Shown: positions 45,698-55,149 of the stretch, piece after piece | Layout of the letters: each line of letters starts with the position of its first letter | How positions within the stretch are numbered: position 1 is the first letter of the stretch | Assembly: GCA_004835665.1 (NCBI GenBank) | Contig: RBKR01000024.1 | Span: 124,001 to 188,000, forward strand | DNA from: Phoma sp. XZ068 | Lineage: Eukaryota; Ascomycota; Dothideomycetes; Pleosporales; Didymellaceae | Reading direction: 5' to 3' | DNA length: 64,000 bases | Program-made: the position numbers and the translations under genes | Notes under the pieces: model-generated | What the model saw: the letters and a program-made list of their open reading frames with translations, nothing else | Told to the model about the DNA's origin: nothing | Database searches by the model: none

Positions 45698-47336
45698 TCA
45701 ACCTGTCCGATCAACCTGCTGTGCTTCGGCTGGATTGCCAGCGACAACGCAGCCTGCTGGGATGTTCTACGTACAGTTAGTTTGTTCTTCTTGTCGTGTT
45801 GGTTTTCACGATGACTGATACCCTATCACCGGGGGTTTGCAGAGAAGTAGGAAGGGTAGACTTACTTGGGCAACAACGGATCCAGCACGCACAATCGCGT
45901 TATTACCAATGCGGACGCCTGCTTTGAGGGTGCATCCGTCGCCAATGTAGACATTTTCGCCAATGTAGACTTCGCGAGCAGTCTCAGTACCCTTGCTTCC
46001 CTCCAGTGACCATACATCAGTGGGCATCCCCAGGGTTGAAATGGTCAAGCGAGCCCCAATTTTAGTGTTCCTTCCGACTGCAATTCTTCCAGAGTCGAGC
46101 AGATGACAGTCAGAACCAATAATGACGTTGTCCCCAATCGAGATGTTGTAGCCATAGTCGCAGTAGAACGGTGCGGACACAGTGACGCCATCACCCAGAC
46201 GACCGGTATTCCGACGTTCACCAGCTAGAGCATAGATCCATCTGGCCGCCACAATATACCCTAGTAGCCGTTGAAGCTCGCTAGAACCGCTATGTGCGCT
46301 TGCTTCGCTATGACTGCTGTTAAAGCGAAACACTGCTCTCGAGCAAAGTTCGCGCTCGTTGATAAGCTGCTCATTGTTTGGCCAAAATCTCTCCCCCAAT
46401 AGCATCTTGTCCTTTTCGGTCTTTGGATGCGAGAATGAATTTGGATAGTCAGGCAGTGTTGAAGTTGGCGGTGAAGCTGGCATGAGAGCCATTGGCAGCA
46501 TGAGACAAGACGTATGGTAGTTAAAAACGGGAGATTCTTCGTCAGTTGGAGCCTGGTGTGGCGGCTGTACGTACTTTGTGAGCTGTATTGGTGCTGCAGG
46601 GGGGTTGATTACAGTATGGCTCATACTCTGAGACGTATGATAATACAAAGGAGGAGTGTGAGATCCTAGCGGAGGTAGCGGCGGATTCTCTAATGCATGT
46701 TCTTGTGGTTTGGTACAGGTTTTGCCAGAACCGCTGTATGTTCTAACGGTGGAAGTCAGCACGTGTCTCAGAATGTCTGTGAATTGCATTCTACAATGGC
46801 ATGCGCCGCTGCTTATCACCGCTGAAAAGTCTATCTCGAGAATTTTCGATCCCGTTGGACGCTACGGCTTCTACATAGAGCTTCTTGGTCGGTTCACAGT
46901 GCGGGATTTGTGCAACGTTGGAGACGGTACACCCAACGAAGTGGACAGGAATCTCTGTGGAGGACGTTCGCTCTTGCGACTGTAGTGGTGGAGGAGCCTT
47001 TGCATTGTTGTTCTCCAACCAAGGGATCTCTTTAGTATGGCCCGCACATTCAAAATTCCCGCGCCGACAGTTGTTGCACGTTGGTTTGGCTTCATCGCAT
47101 TTCTTCTTGCGCTTTCGACAATTTCCACAGCCTGTTTTGGTTCGATTGGCAGATTGTCGGTTGTTCCCAACTTCTTTCTTGTCGGAGTGCTGCTTATCTG
47201 AGGTCTTGTTGGCGGCGCTCCAATCGTATTCATTAATATCGCTTTTTTGTTCTAGCCGCACATTGATTTGTGAGGACTCCAGCGTCCTTGGGCCGCGTTC
47301 TTGGTTCCTTTGATAGTGGTGTAGGTTGACAGCCAA
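45698..47336 (-). CDS. Zn2Cys6 DNA-binding domain fused to maltose-type O-acetyltransferase
   Basis: A ~498-residue fusion. Exons are 47336-46820, 46776-45866 and 45766-45698. The introns are 43 bp (46777-46819) and 99 bp (45767-45865), both GT-AG and phase-consistent. Residues ~65-95 hold a Zn2Cys6 binuclear cluster (TGCGNCRKRKKKCDEAKPTC, then CRRGNFEC). A proline-rich linker follows, then a maltose-acetyltransferase N-domain (KTEKDKMLLGERFWPNNEQL), then left-handed hexapeptide repeats (VSAPFYCDYGYNISIGDNVI, IGENVYIGDGCTLKAGVRIG, NNAIVRAGSVVA). The last exon supplies NIPAGCVVAGNPAE, the classic end of NodL/Maa enzymes. The usual active-site His after the SAPFYCDYG strand appears as LLDSGR, so catalysis is doubtful. 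The frame begins at a TTG without an in-frame ATG, so an upstream exon with the true start probably exists. The fusion suggests a transcription factor with an acetyltransferase-like sensor module. Confidence 0.75.
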
Positions 47337-47968
47337 ACGATGCCCGGGATGAGACGGCTTTCTTGGATGCAGAGCTCGCTGATAGGGCTCTAGAATCGGC
47401 TATTGCTCAGCAGAGAATGCCTTTGGGGAAGAGCCTATCGAAAGCGATGGTTTTCTCTCCAAGAGACGGCCAAGAGGTTTATCACCCGTCGGCACGGTAA
47501 GAAAGATGGAGTTTCTGAAGCTGGGCTCTTGTGGAATTGGCTCCCGGGTTTTCGTGCAGTCCGGTCCAGTGAACACATGTTACGAAGAAGGAGTAGTTGA
47601 AGAAGGAGTAGATCGTCCGTTGATAGCAGTAAAGGCAGGCGCAAAATAGTTTCCAAGTTTGCCTTCCAGCATGAGCGAAGCAGTTTGCTGGCAAGTGCAG
47701 CACGTCAGATATATCCAAGCAACGATAGGAGCGACTAGCGGAAACGCTTCACGGAGCGTGACAACGAGATAATAGTCAAGCCCTTGTCCAGGGATATTAG
47801 GGTACTGTTGGCAGGTCTAGAAAGTACGGTGATATCTGGATCAGAGAGACCAAAATTCTATACTTTCAGTGAGACCGAGTCGATCGGGTTGGCCGTCAGC
47901 CAGGCCTAAGAGCTGAAGTTGAGGCTGTAGACATAAAGGAATAGGTTGCGCTCTAGAGAAAGGGACAG
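47337..47968. other. Upstream region of the fusion gene, no gene called
   Basis: About 630 bp. It may contain a missing 5' exon of the minus-strand fusion gene, for which an acceptor-like CTATCAG lies near 47.38 kb on the minus strand. No other gene is visible. Confidence 0.4.
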
Positions 47969-48059
47969 AGAATTTCTTAAAAAAAGATAACTTCAACTCT
48001 ATTAAGACTTGCGTCACATGCGCTACAGTATTAGAGTTCTTATACAAGTCATATCAACA
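47969..48059 (-). mobile_element. Fragment of the 3' end of element 9-type pogo transposon
   Basis: About 90 bp closely matching the left edge of element 9 (31828-31920). Minus-strand translation gives YKNSNTVAHVTQVLIEL against YENSNTVAHVTQVSIEW. Most differences are C/T or G/A transitions, with the 47.9-kb copy the more AT-rich. Only the C-terminal tip is present. Confidence 0.7.
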
Positions 48060-48598
48060 GCCGCAAAATACTTCAGCCACGCAAGTTTTGGTAGCAAATC
48101 TTGTTGTATAGGCCTATAGATAACTCTACCAATATACCTAGTTAAAATAGCTTTTGTACGTGGCTTAATAACCTTATGTATATAGGTGCTTAATAAGGCT
48201 GATTGTGCGCGTTACGGCGCATGCGCGTTACTAGTATACAGTCTACTATATTTAGTAATGCTTGTAGTCCTTTATATCTAGGTCCTAAAATTCAGGTGTC
48301 AACCTGCAACGCTATAACGTTTGCACGTAACGCATCTTAAACCCTTACCTTCGAGCCGATCCTACGTAGAGACCTAGATTCGTCAAAGCGCTGGGTCAGC
48401 TTGTTTGCACTCCAGCTTTAAGCCTTAGTTTAGAACGTACCCTCCTACATCTAGATAACTATAGATGGGCCGGTGCAACACTAGTGTAACCAGCGCTAAG
48501 CTATCTCAAGCCTAGTTTGTGTTTACATCTTGCTAATCTGCATTGTCTGCTGTGTTTCATGTTATGTCACATTATATATAGAACTATGCTACTCCTCT
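48060..48598. other. AT-rich, no gene
   Basis: About 540 bp of AT-rich, stop-rich sequence outside the LTR of the outer Copia element. Probably another decayed transposon; no family recognised. Confidence 0.45.
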
Positions 48599-48740
48599 TG
48601 TTAGATTTAATGCTTATATTGTCTTCGTGACTTCTTGTCCTGCTTTTTCTAAATCTATGCTTGTGTGTTTTTACGCAAGCTTTTTATAACTAGACTGTGC
48701 ACTATCTTGACCTCTAGCCTCTCTACCCTTGTATCTAACA
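48599..48740 (-). repeat. 3' LTR of the old Copia element
   Basis: 142 bp, TGTTAG...CTAACA, directly followed on the right by CACCCCCTTAGCTTGG, the complement of the polypurine tract. Pairs with 58820-58961. Confidence 0.8.
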
Positions 48741-49918
48741 CACCCCCTTAGCTTGGTAACTCTTAGGCTCTAAGCTAGACGCAATAATTATACTTCTATT
48801 ATCTATATAACATACAATTTCTTAAGCTAATCCTATATCTCCTTAAGCTGGGCGTCTAGTAGTAGTTAGTAGTTAGTGCCTTTAATTAGGCTAAGCTGCT
48901 TTAAGAACGTTAGCTACTTGTTAGCAGGTAGGGCTTTTGTAAACCTATTAGCGAGCATCTCAGCTAATAGTGTGTACTAGATGTCAATTGTCTGTTGTAT
49001 AACTTCTTGCCTAAGCTAGTAGTTGTAGATATCTATATAATAAAGCTTAGTCTGCAGCTTTAATATCTCCTTGGTAACTAACTAAATAGTTTAAGTATTA
49101 TCGCACTGTATTGTAATAGCTGACTTAGAGAGTTCAACTCCAAGTTCTATAAGCAGTTAGGAGGTAAACATTGCTTCTTTAGCTACCTGTAAGAGAGCTA
49201 GGAGCTCTGCTTTAGTTGTAGAGGTAGTAACAGTGTCTTGTTTATTTGCTTGCTAGGCAATTAGTCCTCTATATAGTTTAATAGTGTATTCTTAGGAGCT
49301 CTTTTAGTCCAGTGTGTTATCTACAAAGAAGGCATTACTTGTTACTTCTAGGCATTTACCTCCTCTAAGTTAAAGTAATCTCTATTAGGTGTCCCTAAGG
49401 TATATTAGTACGCAGTCTATAGTGTTGTAATAGTCTACCCCTAGATTTATAAGGAACTAAGCAAGTCTTAAGGTTGCAAAGGCAATGTCTAGTTGCGTAG
49501 TAACTGCAGCGAAGAGTAGTAATCTAATCTTGCGTTAATACCTGTTAATCCCTGCAGGAGTAGCAATGCCTATATAAGGCTTTAACTTAACAATTGCTAT
49601 AGGAGTGTTGTAGCGAGTGTCTATCTTATTGGCTAGGTAACTAATTTTATTAATATAGGAGGCCTAGGAGAGTTGGATTTATTTTTTAGGTTAATCTTAA
49701 ATAACTTCTATACCAAGGAACTATTAGAGTTTATTTCTACCTGTAAGGGTGTACTTTTCTTGCAGGAGCTTTATTACTTGCTAGGCGTCTTGCTCTTCTA
49801 CCTTGGCAAACGCAATAATAATGTTATTAATATAGAAGAAGATAATAATTCTGTTCCTTATTAGGCAGCATACCTTATGTAGTATAATTTTAAAACCAAG
49901 GGAGAGAAGGGTTGATAT

Positions 49919-50079
49919 TGTCAGAATTTAATGAATGTTGTGGGCAGAGTGGATTATTCTTGATTGTGTTCTGTCTGCTGCTTTCTTCTATAGCTCCTCT
50001 GCTTCCGGAGGTTCCGTAGATCGCACTAGTTATCGGTCCTACTATTTATCGCTCTTTCCTTGTATTTGACAATCTGACA
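49919..50079 (-). repeat. 3' LTR of the young Copia element
   Basis: 161 bp starting TGTCAGAATTTAATG and ending CAATCTGACA; the terminal inverted repeat is TGTCAGA/TCTGACA. Identical by eye to 54989-55149. Confidence 0.92.
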
Positions 50080-50094
50080 CACCCCCTCAGCTTG
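50080..50094 (-). promoter_or_regulatory. Polypurine tract of the young Copia element
   Basis: On the minus strand AAGCTGAGGGGGTG lies immediately before the 3' LTR, the position and composition expected of the plus-strand DNA priming site. The old element has the close form AAGCTAAGGGGGTG. Confidence 0.7.
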
Positions 50095-50127
50095 GAGTGA
50101 TCTTCTAAGCTGACACAAACCTATATC

Positions 50128-53100
50128 TTATGCGATTGTCAGATCCTCTATTTGAGTCTGTATGTCTTCAAGTTTTAACTCTTTTGCTAAGGCCGGTTTC
50201 TTGTTTACCAGTCCTAATTGATTAAGAAAGTTCTCCCATTTGTTCGAGGGCAGCGCTTTGGTAAGTCCATCTGCTAGCATTTGCGAGGATTCTACGTATT
50301 TAACTTGAATTCGTCCAAGCAATACTTCCTGTCGTAGCCAGTGGTTGTGGATATCTACATGTCGAAGTTTGGTTTGAAGTTTTGCAATCTCTTCCGTAAC
50401 AAGTCGAATTGTCTGTGTATTGTCGCATTGAATTGTAATGGTCGACTCCGGCAATGATATCTGGAGCTCCTTGAGAAGTCTTGAGGTAAAGATGGCCTCC
50501 TTTGCTACTTGGGAGAGTGCAAGCAGTTCTGCTTCAGTCGTTGACGTAGTAACCGTGTCCTGTTTACTTGCTCTCCAAGTAATAAGACCACCGAATAGCT
50601 TAATCACATAACCTTGCGAACTCTTTCTATCGACTGTATTATCGGCAAATGATGCGTCGCTGGCTACTTCAAGCTTGTCGCCTCCTCCCAATTGGAGTGC
50701 TTTTGATTTTGTCGCTGCAAGGTAGAGCAGGACTCTGTCAGCAGCTTCCTGATGCTCCGTGCTAGGGTTGACGAGGAAGCGTGCAAGGCGCGATGTTGCG
50801 AAGGCGATATCTGGCCGTGTTGTAACGGCAGCAAATAGTAAGGAACCAATCTTGCGCTGATATTTGTTGACTTCTGAAGGTGATGCTATTCCCTCGCGTG
50901 GCTGGAGTTCAACGCTTGCTATTGGGGTATCATGTCGGACATCTTTCCTATCTGCAAGTCTGCTAATTTTGTCGGCATAGGCTAACTGAGAGAGTTGAAT
51001 TAATCGTTGTTCTCGGTCTCTGATAACTTCAACACCGAGGAACCATTGCAGGTCTTCTCCACCTGTGAAGGTGTATCTTTCTTGAAGAGCCTTGATAGCT
51101 TGTTGAGCTTCTACCTCCTTCTTCTGGTGATAGGCTAAGATAATGTCATCGACGTAAAAGAAGATGATAATGCCATCCTTGATCATGCAGCAGGCCTCAT
51201 GTGGCACTTGTTTGAAGCCTAGTTTAGTGAGGGTTGAGACGAATTCTTTCTGCCATAGGAGCGGTGAAATTCGAAGACCGTAAAGTGCCTTTTCAAGCTT
51301 AAGGATCGTTCCGGGCTTCTGGTATCCTCGTGGCATTCTCATGTAGATTTCTCTATCTAGTGTTGCATGCACGAATGCGTTAGTAACGTCGTACTGTTTA
51401 AGTTCAAGGTTGAACTTGGCAGCGATTGCCATGAGCATTCGAAAAGACCTGCTGGCTAACGTGGCTGCGTATGTGTCTTGTGACGTGATGTTTCGTTGCT
51501 GATCGCCACGAACGACAAGTCGTGCTTTACATTTAATAAGGCGATGGTGTTTGTCCAATTTGTAGGTATACACCCACATGCAGTCTAATATTTGGTGGCC
51601 TTTCCGTTTGATGGGAGTGATTGGCACTTCAGCCCAGGACTTCATTTGTTCATGGCTCCTTAGGTGTTCTTGTTCTGCTTCCTTGAACATTTCGTGCAGA
51701 GGATGGTCTTCAAGCTTTGAGTAAGTCGTCGGCAGAGGTGGCAATTGGTTTCGGTGAGGCTTCACCCCCTTTGCCAGCATTCTCTTCAGCTGTGCCTTGT
51801 CAATGGGCTTGCCTTCGTGTTGCCCTACGTGCCCTGCTTGAGTGCCGGCCATAAATGCTGCTGCCCATGGTTCTGTTTTCGACGAGCCCTGTGTCGTCGT
51901 GCTATTAGCTTCAAGTTCGTCGGTCCACGCCTGGCTAAGGAGAGCTACAGGTGGCGGAGTGTCTGGCGGCGTTGGGTATGAGTCCATCACTTTTCTACTT
52001 CGGCAATCTCTTGACTTTTGACCTTGTGGGCTTGGACTTTCTCCCATTATTGTATCGTCTTCGTAGAACGACTCAGTCTCAGGCTGTTCCTGTCGCGGTG
52101 GCGTAGGCAGTTCAATCGTTTTCACCCACGTTGCAATCTCCTGCAGGGTATTGTGCATAAGGTTGTCCATGAGGTCTTCCGTTTTGCCGCTAAACACTAC
52201 GCTTTCGTCGAAGACTACGTCTCTTGTGCTGATGACTTTAGCTAGTGACGGGATCCAAACTCGGTAGATGTTTGTAGATTGATAGCCAATAAGATAGCCA
52301 ATCCAGGCTTTTGGATCCAAGCGTTGCAGTCGCGACTTTCTTCGGTGGGTATCGTCGGTCATTGCAAATGCCTTGCAGCCATATGCTTTAAGATGAGCTT
52401 GGTTTGGTTTCCGTGGTCCCATGACGATACCATTCATAGCAGCGACTCTTGTGAAGAATACCTCATATGGGCTTTTCCAGCGGTTTGAGTAGTTCGGCGT
52501 TCTATTGTACAGGTATACTGCCGCTCTAGTAATTTCTGGCCATATTTCCCAGGGAAGATTAGCATCCAGCCGTATCGTACGTGCCTTTTCTTTTATCACA
52601 CCCCCTGAGCGTTCTCCTCCGCCATTCTGTGATTGGGTATCCGGAGCAGAAGGCTCGACCTTTATGCCTTTGGACGTGCACCATCTCTTAACGTCTGGCT
52701 TGACCGTCACTATCTCGTTGTCCGCCTCGATAACTTTTACAGAAATATTGAACTGCGTATATAGGAAGCAAGTGAAGTTATCCAGTAATCGAATAATAGA
52801 TCGTGCTGGTCTGTTGTCGGTGAAGTAGAAATCCCAGTTATATGCCGAGAATCGGTCAGTGATAAGCATTTGGCTCTTTTCCTTGGAGTAGCTCCCGACT
52901 TCGTAGTCGTGAAAGTCGATCGCGATTCGTTCTCCTGGTCCTTCTTCGCTCAGTCGAGGTTCTCTGCGGATCCTGCGCTTTGATTTGGCTCTCCCACATG
53001 CGTCGCACTCGACTGTAGTGACGCCTTTGATGCGCACCCCATCAGATTGTTGGACGAGGTGTTCGATCACTGCGGGCCCTGGATGCCCTAGGCGCTTATG

Positions 53101-53625
53101 CCATAGTATTGCACTTGCTCTTTGTGGCACCCGCTTGGTTCGAGAGTTGAATCGGGTGTGAAAGGCACTGTCGTTTGCATCCGATTGCTCGAGTACCCAT
53201 TGGTCGTGTGCTTCCGTCAGGTATGCGATGATTGAGTTGTCCCATCTCTTTAACGTTGTAGGTTCATTCTTATTATCCCACCAAATTCCTTGCCGTCTGA
53301 GTAGTCTAAATGAGACAAGGTTGCATAGAATCTCCGGGCAGAAGGCAACGTTCTCTAATCGGAGTATCTCTGTGCCATATGGTGACTTGACTTTGATATG
53401 TACGGTGCCATACCCTTTAATCCATATTTGCGCGTCGCCTGCCCACACGCAGTCACCGGGGATGGGTGGACGGAGGTGAGTTAGGCGTTGCGCCATGTTG
53501 CAGATGTGTATCGTTGCGCCCGAATCGAGGATGAATGCATTCTTTAGCGGATACGGTTGGTTCTTCATCGAGAACACTGATGCGGTATACGCGGCTTCAA
53601 TTGTTGATATAACTCTTCCCTCTAG
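50128..53625 (-). CDS. pol: Copia pol (protease, integrase, reverse transcriptase, RNase H)
   Basis: Open from the codon after the gag UGA to a stop at 50128, ~1165 codons. Domains in order: protease with FILDSGATIHICN (~30 residues in); GAG-pre-integrase zinc motif (AILWHKRLGHPG, ECDACGRAKSKR); integrase D-D-E core (ERIAIDFHDYE, VIEADNEIV, QNGGGERSGGVIKEKA). Then reverse transcriptase (TRLVVRGDQQ-type KARLVVRGDQQRN, ALYGLRISPLLWQKEF, FFYVDDIILAYH) and RNase H (VASDASFADN, TTSTTEAELLALSQ, HNHWLRQEV). All catalytic motifs are intact. There is no ATG between the gag stop and residue ~17, and the first ATG (MKNQPYPLKN) would begin just before the protease. Expression as a gag-pol fusion by readthrough is therefore likely. 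Confidence 0.92.
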   Translation of the reverse strand, partial: LEGRVISTIEAAYTASVFSMKNQPYPLKNAFILDSGATIHICNMAQRLTHLRPPIPGDCVWAGDAQIWIKGYGTVHIKVKSPYGTEILRLENVAFCPEILCNLVSFRLLRRQGIWWDNKNEPTTLKRWDNSIIAYLTEAHDQWVLEQSDANDSAFHTRFNSRTKRVPQRASAILWHKRLGHPGPAVIEHLVQQSDGVRIKGVTTVECDACGRAKSKRRIRREPRLSEEGPGERIAIDFHDYEVGSYSKEKSQMLITDRFSAYNWDFYFTDNRPARSIIRLLDNFTCFLYTQFNISVKVIEADNEIVTVKPDVKRWCTSKGIKVEPSAPDTQSQNGGGERSGGVIKEKARTIRLDANLPWEIWPEITRAAVYLYNRTPNYSNRWKSPYEVFFTRVAAMNGIVMGPRKPNQAHLKAYGCKAFAMTDDTHRRKSRLQRLDPKAWIGYLIGYQSTNIYRVWIPSLAKVISTRDVVFDESVVFSGKTEDLMDNLMHNTLQEIATWVKTIELPTPPRQEQPETESFYEDDTIMGESPSPQGQKSRDCRSRKVMDSYPTPPDTPPPVALLSQAWTDELEANSTTTQGSSKTEPWAAAFMAGTQAGHVGQHEGKPIDKAQLKRMLAKGVKPHRNQLPPLPTTYSKLEDHPLHEMFKEAEQEHLRSHEQMKSWAEVPITPIKRKGHQILDCMWVYTYKLDKHHRLIKCKARLVVRGDQQRNITSQDTYAATLASRSFRMLMAIAAKFNLELKQYDVTNAFVHATLDREIYMRMPRGYQKPGTILKLEKALYGLRISPLLWQKEFVSTLTKLGFKQVPHEACCMIKDGIIIFFYVDDIILAYHQKKEVEAQQAIKALQERYTFTGGEDLQWFLGVEVIRDREQRLIQLSQLAYADKISRLADRKDVRHDTPIASVELQPREGIASPSEVNKYQRKIGSLLFAAVTTRPDIAFATSRLARFLVNPSTEHQEAADRVLLYLAATKSKALQLGGGDKLEVASDASFADNTVDRKSSQGYVIKLFGGLITWRASKQDTVTTSTTEAELLALSQVAKEAIFTSRLLKELQISLPESTITIQCDNTQTIRLVTEEIAKLQTKLRHVDIHNHWLRQEVLLGRIQVKYVESSQMLADGLTKALPSNKWENFLNQLGLVNKKPALAKELKLEDIQTQIEDLTIA

Positions 53626-53634
53626 TCAATCTTT
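53612..53634 (-). promoter_or_regulatory. Probable gag-pol stop-codon readthrough signal
   Basis: Minus strand: GAT TGA CTA GAG. UGA followed by CUA (here CUAG) is the best-known eukaryotic leaky-stop context. Gag and pol share one frame across it. In the older relative the aligned junction (57535-57546) reads GAA TAA CTA CAA: a stop and the CUA are both kept. The sequence facts are direct; readthrough itself is inferred. Confidence 0.65.
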
Positions 53635-54951
53635 TATGACTTCGGGTGTTGGTGTGTGCGAATTCTTAATCAGCGGCGTCTTGGATCGTTGGCGCTTTGA
53701 GTCTAATAATTTGATTAGCTCTGGGTCATACTTTCTTTTGTACTCAACGAGTTTGGCTATCCTTGAATCTGGTGTAAACCACGCAGGTGCTTTATCTTCG
53801 TTTAGATAGAAACAATCGAAAAGATTGTGGCGCTGTTCACAAGCATGGCATTTTGTGCCTTCGACTGCCGCCGTATCCTCCAGAGAGGAATGCTTGGATC
53901 TGGTGCTGCTTTGCCCAAATTTGCGTTTTCCCCGGGTTCTACCACGGTTCTTGCCCCGTAAGGCTGATGATGCTTCTTCAGCTACACCGGAGGCGTCCCT
54001 CTGTGCGCCCTGGTCGGATTCACCGCCAGCGGGGTATGCAGCGTCTCCAGCAGCGAAAGCGCTCTTCTGCTTGCCCTTTTGTGGGTAGGAGCGGCTCATA
54101 TGTTCCCGGAAGAGTTTCATCATTTCTTTTCTGTCATGGTCTGGGTCACCTCTGGCCACCTGGCTAGAGAAGGCAGTCACCCACATAGGTGCTACCTTTT
54201 CCGCTGCCGACAAGAAATCTTCTATAATATCGTCATTATGTTGTACCTCCGCGACTCCTTCGGTCTCAGCGTCAGTTGCTGCTCGATCGTATTCGGCAAG
54301 CCAGATATCCCAGTTTACTGGGATCCTCATTGGCTTCAATGCATTGTGATATCTTGTTCGTGCTCGTTGGCGTTCTTCGAGTGGGTTGATTCCTACTGTC
54401 TTTCGGATATCAATAATCCATTGGCGAATCGTGGTACCAGGGAGGCAGCAGTTGCGCTGAATGTGCGCTGATACTGTGCTCTGAATGTGTGTTGCAAGTA
54501 ACCGATAGTTAGCCCGTTCTCTGTCGTATTTCTTCTCGTCGATCTTGTAGGCTTCGAGTTGTACCTTGTAGTCGTCTCGATCGGCCTTGTACGTTTCCTG
54601 GCTTTCAGGTGATAAGTCCGATAGTTTCGTCGGTGTAGCTGGACTTGCATCGGTTCGGGACGGGTTTGATCTCATTGTTTGGCTTGATGATCCAACCCGG
54701 CTACCCCGAGAGTTTGACGACGCGCTGGGTGCCGGTCGTTGGATTACAGCCGGTACGTAGTCAGCTAATCGTGGTAGGACTGGGGGAATCGGTTCCAGCA
54801 AAGGTTCTCTAGTTCCATCAGGGTCTGCGATTGCCCATACGTCGTGGAACTCTGCTTTTGCTTTGAGTTGTAGTAACCATGGCGTGTAGTTCGTGTAGTC
54901 GGTGAGGATTATCGTAGCGTCGCGTACGCCGGTAATATTTGCGTGAGACAT
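53626..54951 (-). CDS. gag: Copia gag (capsid/nucleocapsid)
   Basis: 441 residues from ATG 54951 (MSHANITGVRDATIILTDYT) to UGA at 53626-53628. It opens with the Copia gag pattern LTDYTNYTPWLLQLKAKAEF, has a helical capsid-like middle (TIRQWIIDIRKTVGINPLEE), a Ser/Gly/Arg-rich basic region (LRGKNRGRTRGKRKFGQ), and a zinc knuckle CHACEQRHNLFDC (C-x2-C-x3-H-x4-C). It forms virus-like particles in the cytoplasm of related elements. The stop is in the same frame as pol and is followed by CUAG. Confidence 0.9.
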   Translation of the reverse strand: MSHANITGVRDATIILTDYTNYTPWLLQLKAKAEFHDVWAIADPDGTREPLLEPIPPVLPRLADYVPAVIQRPAPSASSNSRGSRVGSSSQTMRSNPSRTDASPATPTKLSDLSPESQETYKADRDDYKVQLEAYKIDEKKYDRERANYRLLATHIQSTVSAHIQRNCCLPGTTIRQWIIDIRKTVGINPLEERQRARTRYHNALKPMRIPVNWDIWLAEYDRAATDAETEGVAEVQHNDDIIEDFLSAAEKVAPMWVTAFSSQVARGDPDHDRKEMMKLFREHMSRSYPQKGKQKSAFAAGDAAYPAGGESDQGAQRDASGVAEEASSALRGKNRGRTRGKRKFGQSSTRSKHSSLEDTAAVEGTKCHACEQRHNLFDCFYLNEDKAPAWFTPDSRIAKLVEYKRKYDPELIKLLDSKRQRSKTPLIKNSHTPTPEVIKD

Positions 54952-54974
54952 AGTCCTCGCTCGCTATAGGGTCA

Positions 54975-54988
54975 GTGAGACTCTTAAT
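54975..54988 (-). promoter_or_regulatory. Putative primer-binding region of the young Copia element
   Basis: ATTAAGAGTCTCAC directly follows the 5' LTR on the minus strand. The identical 14-mer follows the 5' LTR of the old element (58806-58819) although the LTRs differ. It does not resemble the 3' end complement of initiator tRNA, so an internal tRNA segment may prime, as in several Copia elements. Confidence 0.45.
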
Positions 54989-55149
54989 TGTCAGAATTTA
55001 ATGAATGTTGTGGGCAGAGTGGATTATTCTTGATTGTGTTCTGTCTGCTGCTTTCTTCTATAGCTCCTCTGCTTCCGGAGGTTCCGTAGATCGCACTAGT
55101 TATCGGTCCTACTATTTATCGCTCTTTCCTTGTATTTGACAATCTGACA
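54989..55149 (-). repeat. 5' LTR of the young Copia element
   Basis: 161 bp, identical by eye to 49919-50079. It is followed on the right by the GATAT target duplication. Confidence 0.92.

Larger units (their letters stand above)
49919..55149 (-). mobile_element. Intact young Copia retrotransposon
   Basis: A 5231-bp element with two 161-bp LTRs that look identical base for base, a 5-bp target duplication GATAT (49914-49918, 55150-55154), intact gag and pol, a polypurine tract and a primer-site region. It lies on the minus strand inside the reverse-transcriptase region of the older relative. Normal base composition and no premature stops except the gag/pol junction UGA. Identical LTRs and intact frames point to recent insertion, and it has escaped RIP. 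Confidence 0.92.

Noticed and set aside
45676..45700. GTTCGAACCTGC resembling a tRNA T-arm
   Set aside because: The bases flanking the loop do not form a 5-bp stem and no acceptor or anticodon arm fits; it is the 3' exon end of the fusion gene.
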